A stretch of DNA of 25,494 nt from JAFDVL01 sp043736395 (GTDB taxonomy: Bacteria > Acidobacteriota > Blastocatellia > RBC074). Under the pieces are notes generated by a model. It made no database searches. It worked only from the letters and a program-made list of their open reading frames with translations, and was not told the origin of the DNA. Location: the NCBI GenBank assembly GCA_043736395.1, contig JAYTCQ010000114.1, positions 1-25,494 on the forward strand, in the 5' to 3' direction. Made by a program: the position numbers and the translations under genes. Positions 21,824-25,494 of the stretch are shown here, in pieces. Numbering within the stretch: position 1 is the first letter of the stretch; each line of letters opens with the position of its first letter.

Positions 21824-22291
21824 TTTTTTTCAGGGCCTTTTCTAATACAAAATCTATGCCATATCTCTCGTATTCAAGTTGAATAGCCGAAGTAGCTGGA
21901 CTACTCGAGTTTCTTGCTTGCCTTAAATATAGGAAATAGAAATACTTAAACAAATTTTATCAAAAGTGTAATTTTTTTGTAGACCGATTAACGGAGTTTA
22001 ATAGATAATATGGTTGCGCTCAAAAATGCTTTTTATTTACTGGGATTTATTGTTGATGTTTGGCAACGAATCAAGCAATAGAGTTGTGATCTTCAGAAAA
22101 AATGTTGGCAAGGTATCCTCACTGCTTTGAGATACGGCATTTGAATCTATAACAATCTGTAGGTACGTTAAGCTGAACTCCTAACGTGTCTCAAGACTGG
22201 TGAATGGATTAAGCAAATTAAGTGTTCGTCGTCTTCCCCCATTGCTTACCATATTAAGATTCGGTAGTAACCGTTAGTTGGTGACAAAATC
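21824..22291. other. 468-bp gap between histidine kinase and GGDEF gene
   Basis: No gene of normal size is seen. Contents: a perfect odd-centred palindrome TATTCAA-G-TTGAATA (21871-21885); a short hairpin AGTAG/CTACT just after it; a 23-codon hydrophobic frame (22010-22081) without a good ribosome-binding site; and, closer to the downstream gene, stems GTAT-CTCA/TGAG-ATAC (around 22112-22134) and ACGTTA/TAACGT (around 22164-22186). The AT-rich part likely carries promoters and the later hairpins a long structured leader for the 22292 gene. I could not fit a known c-di-GMP riboswitch. Confidence 0.5.
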
Positions 22292-24703
22292 ATGAGCAGT
22301 AATGACAACCCCTTTTCGCGGCTAGTCAGGCTCGTCTTCATTATCGGTGGATTTGTGGTTTTAGGTGAAGCAGTAAATGCTTTTGGGAAAGACGTGCCAG
22401 AACTAAGCTATTTTATTCTATTGCTGACGGCAATAACTTTATCGTTGCCGTATTTCAAACTTCCGTTAAATATTACGGAATGTTTATTCTTTTTAGTTGT
22501 CATCGCATTTCAGCCTTCGGCAGCAATTATTTTTTCCAGCGCAATTACAATTATTGGTGCCTTTCCAGAATTTCGTCAAAATAAATTTTTATTTTTTACC
22601 AGTATCGCTAAATCGGCATTATCAGCCGGAGCGGCTGTCCTGATCTACCAGTCACTTCCTGTCATTTTACAACGGCTCGGTACAAATTCGCCAAGTCAGC
22701 CAATGGTTGTTCTTAATACTCTTGCCTGGATGGCTTGGATTCGCTTTTTGATGAATTTGGATTGGTCGTTTGTGATCAAAACTATCCGATTTAATAATAT
22801 CAAAAGTGAGCTGGTGAAAGGCGAATGGTTCAATAGTTTTTTGCCTTATTTTGCCTCAGCCGTAGTGGCGAATATTGTTTGTTTAGCGGTGGGCTTGCAA
22901 CACGAATACACCACTATGTTTTGCCTTTTAATTGTCACTACTTTTACGTTGGCATACATCAGCTTTAAGGAAAAATATATTTCAATTCGGCAGAGCGCTG
23001 AGCAAGTCTCGGAACTTCATTTGCGGACAATTGAAGTTTTAGCCAGTGCGATAGGCGCCAAAGATGAGGATGAAAAAACAAACACACAGAGGATTCAGCT
23101 TTTCGCTGAAGGCATGGGACGGGCGCTGGGATTGTTAGTTCCTGAGTTAAAAGCCCTTCGTGGCGCGGTGGCTTTACGCGATATTGGTCATCTCGCCGTT
23201 CCTGATTATATTTTGCAGAAAAATGAAGTCTTAACTGAAGCTGAACAAGACAAAATACGCCTTCATCCAGTGGTCAGTGCAAATATTCTGGAACGAATTG
23301 GTTTTCCTTATCCGCTGGTTCCGGCGGTTCGACATCACCATGAAAACTGGGATGGCACCGGGTTTCCAGATCAACTGAAAGGTTCTGAAATTCCCGTGAC
23401 TGCCAGAATCTTAGCGATTGCTTCAGCCTTTGAAAGTATTTATTGTGAGGCGAACAATCCTGGCGCCAGAAGCTTGGCGATTCAAATGCTGTTGCGTGAA
23501 AGCGACCGAAAATTTGATCGACACATCGTTGAGATTTTTCTGGAGAAGCTGCCAGAATTAGAAAATCAGTTAGGTTCTTTATCAGGAAACAGTCTGGCAC
23601 CTTCACTAATTTCGCAAGGCCATCCAGAATTAGTTCCAACCAATTATCTGAAAGCCATTCGTAGCGCCCGTCTGGAGGCAACCGAATTATTTGAAACAGC
23701 CCAAACTCTGAGCAGCACTCTAAATGTCGAAGAAGCCGTGTCAATTATTGTTTCCCGGCTCAGCCGTTTAATTCCCTGCAAAGCGCACGCACTTTATTTA
23801 TATGACGAAAATGCGGAAGCTATCTATTTGCGCGGAGCTGTTGGTTCACACGCCGAACAATTAGATGCGGCGCCGGAAATTTTAGAACTCGTGAAAACCA
23901 CGTTAATGAATGGACAGCCGGAACTTTGTCCTGCGCCACTACTTAATAAATTCGGAGAGCCGATCTTCAGTGTCATCGCCATTTATCCACTTTCCAAAGC
24001 AGGTAAAAATATTGGCGCTTTTGTGTTATGCACAGACAGTGAAGAAGGATTCAGCGCAGATCATTTACGAATTGCTTCGCTCGTGGCCCCACTGGCAGCG
24101 GACGCTCTATTTAATTCTATGGCGTATCGCGATACCGAAGCACGAGCCTTAACAGATGCTTTAACTCAACTGCCGAATTCACGTTTCTTAGTCAAGGCTT
24201 TTGAGCAGGAAGTTACGCGAGCTGAACGGTATGGAAATACCTTGGCTATGTTGATGTTTGATCTAGATGGCTTTAAGCAAATTAATGACACGTATGGGCA
24301 CGCCGTTGGTGATGAAGTTTTGCGAGAAGTTGCGAAGTGTTTGAAACAGGAATTGCGAGCAGGTGATCCGTTGGTTCGATATGGTGGTGACGAATTCGTG
24401 GCGCTTCTGCCTTATGTTGAAGCTCATTCGATTGGCGATCTGATTTATCGGATTCAAACTTATCTGGAAAAATACCAGTTCAAAGTTAACGGGCTGAATC
24501 TGAATGTCGCTGCAAGCATTGGCTACGCCGTATTTGGTAAAGATGGGCGAAGTCTGGAAGATTTAATGAGAGTTGCGGATTTGGCGATGTACCGGAATAA
24601 AGCCAGCCGCAGCCGAATCGTGAAAGCGAAGTTTAAGAATAGGGAAGCTCATCCGGAAAATGAAAAAATGGAGCTTCCGTTTGCCGAAGCGATTGCTTCG
24701 TAA
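22292..24703 (+). CDS. Membrane protein with degenerate HD-GYP, GAF and active-looking GGDEF domains
   Basis: The 803-residue protein has six or seven membrane segments (about 12-32, 38-57, 63-91, 104-126, 139-157, 182-203, 207-224). An HD-GYP-like domain follows (about 240-425), then a GAF-like domain (about 460-610) and a C-terminal GGDEF domain (about 620-775). The GGDEF core is intact: metal Asp657 in FDLDGFK, NDTYGHAVGD, the signature G698-G-D-E-F, and an inhibitory site R689-A-G-D692 five residues before it, so it probably makes c-di-GMP with product feedback. The HD-GYP part lacks key metal ligands: N264 where the first His is expected, R296-D297 for HD, and S378 in place of the distal Asp, while H325, H348-350 and GTGFP remain. 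It is probably a binding or regulatory module, not a phosphodiesterase. The signal sensed is unknown. Confidence 0.9.
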   Translation: MSSNDNPFSRLVRLVFIIGGFVVLGEAVNAFGKDVPELSYFILLLTAITLSLPYFKLPLNITECLFFLVVIAFQPSAAIIFSSAITIIGAFPEFRQNKFLFFTSIAKSALSAGAAVLIYQSLPVILQRLGTNSPSQPMVVLNTLAWMAWIRFLMNLDWSFVIKTIRFNNIKSELVKGEWFNSFLPYFASAVVANIVCLAVGLQHEYTTMFCLLIVTTFTLAYISFKEKYISIRQSAEQVSELHLRTIEVLASAIGAKDEDEKTNTQRIQLFAEGMGRALGLLVPELKALRGAVALRDIGHLAVPDYILQKNEVLTEAEQDKIRLHPVVSANILERIGFPYPLVPAVRHHHENWDGTGFPDQLKGSEIPVTARILAIASAFESIYCEANNPGARSLAIQMLLRESDRKFDRHIVEIFLEKLPELENQLGSLSGNSLAPSLISQGHPELVPTNYLKAIRSARLEATELFETAQTLSSTLNVEEAVSIIVSRLSRLIPCKAHALYLYDENAEAIYLRGAVGSHAEQLDAAPEILELVKTTLMNGQPELCPAPLLNKFGEPIFSVIAIYPLSKAGKNIGAFVLCTDSEEGFSADHLRIASLVAPLAADALFNSMAYRDTEARALTDALTQLPNSRFLVKAFEQEVTRAERYGNTLAMLMFDLDGFKQINDTYGHAVGDEVLREVAKCLKQELRAGDPLVRYGGDEFVALLPYVEAHSIGDLIYRIQTYLEKYQFKVNGLNLNVAASIGYAVFGKDGRSLEDLMRVADLAMYRNKASRSRIVKAKFKNREAHPENEKMELPFAEAIAS

Positions 24704-24716
24704 AAGTCTATTGAGA

Positions 24717-24764
24717 CTGGAGAGTCGAACAGCCCTCTATGCGTAGCGTACTTTGACTCTCCAG
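24717..24764. terminator. Inverted repeat between convergent genes, probable terminator
   Basis: A perfect 10-bp stem CTGGAGAGTC/GACTCTCCAG (24717-24726 with 24755-24764) has a 28-nt loop with some self-complementarity (TGCGTAGCGTA). It lies between the convergent GGDEF and glycine-zipper genes. The T-tract after the stem is weak (ATATTTTA), so it may be a terminator or just a barrier hairpin. Confidence 0.5.
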
Positions 24765-24774
24765 ACTTCATATT

Positions 24775-25494
24775 TTATCTCTCTTCTCGACCATTCGTCC
24801 GAACCATCATTTCGGTTCCCACTTCAAGAATCATATCTTTTCCGCTCTGTGCATAAACAGTGCCGGCACCCGCAGCGCCGCCAATCACGGCACCAATGGC
24901 TGCGCCTTTGCCGCCACCGGCAATCGCACCGATGACCGCGCCAATGGCAGCACCCCCGGCTCCTCGCGTCGCCGTATCGCGCGTTCTGGTTCCCGATTGA
25001 ACATTACCTTCTTCGTCAACCGTTTTGACCGAAGCGCTGTCATAGACTTTTTCAACCATCGCTTCAAGCGGAGCAGTTCGTCCATCAGGCATCGTAATTT
25101 CGTCGAAGGCCAACTGCATTTCAGTCTTTCCGGTAGCTTTGCCGGAATGTGAAATTCGTGTGACGTGCCCAACTACAGTGGCGTTAACGTAAGCTGAAGG
25201 GCTAACGACGCGAGCCGTGAATTGATCACCTTCACGATTGGTTTTTGAATTGAGCGGAGACGTTAAGCGGATTCGCAATTGATCGCCGGAAGGAATAGAA
25301 AAATCTGCTTCACGATCATTGCGATTATTGGTTTGTGGTATTCGCTGTCCGTTACCCGCGCTTTCGTTGCGTTCAGCTCCGCGTGGATAATTTTGACGAT
25401 CATCACGCGGGTCAATATTTTCCTGCCGATTTCGTTGGTTTGTTGCCACGGTTCCCGCGCCGACCACTATCGTCGTCAAATTTTTCGGCATTGA
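24775..25494 (-). CDS. Glycine-zipper protein, N-terminus probably beyond the window
   Basis: At least 238 residues. A hydrophilic Asn/Arg/Asp-rich segment (about 17-65) is followed by a beta-rich domain (about 66-165: FSIPSGDQLRIRLTSPLNSK, GDQFTARVVSP, VVGHVTRISHSGKATGKTEM). Next comes a glycine zipper (about 176-212: GGAAIGAVIGAIAGGGKGAA and on) that can form a membrane-embedded helical hairpin, and a final strand MILEVGTEMMVR. The first ATG is at 25491, but the frame stays open through the last bases of the window (codon TCA). The hydrophobic stretch LTTIVVGAGTVA is short for a signal peptide, so the true start may lie outside; treat it as possibly partial. It resembles periplasmic or envelope proteins of the YMGG-like glycine-zipper type, common in Acidobacteriota. 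Function unknown. Confidence 0.75.
   Translation of the reverse strand, partial: SMPKNLTTIVVGAGTVATNQRNRQENIDPRDDRQNYPRGAERNESAGNGQRIPQTNNRNDREADFSIPSGDQLRIRLTSPLNSKTNREGDQFTARVVSPSAYVNATVVGHVTRISHSGKATGKTEMQLAFDEITMPDGRTAPLEAMVEKVYDSASVKTVDEEGNVQSGTRTRDTATRGAGGAAIGAVIGAIAGGGKGAAIGAVIGGAAGAGTVYAQSGKDMILEVGTEMMVRTNGREER

Noticed and set aside
22010..22081. 23-codon hydrophobic frame in the 468-bp gap
   Set aside because: GGAG is 13 nt from the ATG, the frame is very short and I see no supporting signal; listed only as content of the gap.
22100..22291. GEMM-type c-di-GMP riboswitch before the GGDEF gene
   Set aside because: The conserved GNRA tetraloop/receptor layout and core bases are not seen.

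Overview
The window looks like ordinary chromosomal DNA of a Gram-negative, probably acidobacterial species, perhaps of the class Blastocatellia. The main clues are two secreted proteins of the VWFA-related family that is strongly expanded in Acidobacteriota, a BamD-type outer-membrane assembly lipoprotein, a GatCAB amidotransferase, and roughly 45% G+C. The phylum assignment is inferred from gene content, not computed. I see no insertion sequence, phage gene, CRISPR array or plasmid gene.

Region 1 (1-5362, mostly minus strand) is an information-processing block. Read right to left it holds tadA, two tRNA-Ser genes (CGA, then GGA), the small signal recognition particle RNA (ffs), dnaX, ebfC/ybaB, recR, a DciA-like gene, gatC and the first codons of gatA. 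The order tadA / ffs / dnaX / ebfC / recR matches the one known from Bacillus and other bacteria. One small lysine-rich gene on the opposite strand has been inserted between ffs and dnaX. The ffs and tRNA genes are non-coding and easily missed.

Region 2 (5547-7159) holds a tandem-PilZ gene, a small coiled-coil gene and a 490-bp stretch with several hairpins, a 38-codon frame and a strong bidirectional terminator. Region 3 (7160-11445, minus strand) holds mdh (with a near-consensus promoter and its own terminator), greA, a membrane-anchored PASTA protein, rpe and bamD. Region 4 (11553-20944, plus strand) holds pgpA, cinA, a VWFA gene, plsY, gpsA, a second VWFA gene, a GNAT acetyltransferase, smpB and pepA. 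PlsY, GpsA and PgpA are all glycerophospholipid enzymes: GpsA makes glycerol-3-phosphate, PlsY acylates it, and PgpA acts late in phosphatidylglycerol synthesis. Region 5 (20945-25494) holds an orphan soluble histidine kinase, a 468-bp gap, a large membrane protein with a degenerate HD-GYP, a GAF and an intact GGDEF domain, and a glycine-zipper protein that runs off the window.

The most distinctive feature is a set of intergenic palindromes. Four gaps between same-strand neighbour genes (dciA-gatC, ebfC-recR, pgpA-cinA, plsY-gpsA) are almost filled by imperfect inverted repeats whose arms are built from short degenerate tandem units. The four have unrelated sequences but the same architecture, and each stops just before a start codon with no visible Shine-Dalgarno sequence. 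A fifth gap (cinA-VWFA) carries a REPIN-like pair of inverted GC-rich palindromes. I could not identify a complete new biological system; these elements and the degenerate HD-GYP/GGDEF protein deserve the second look.
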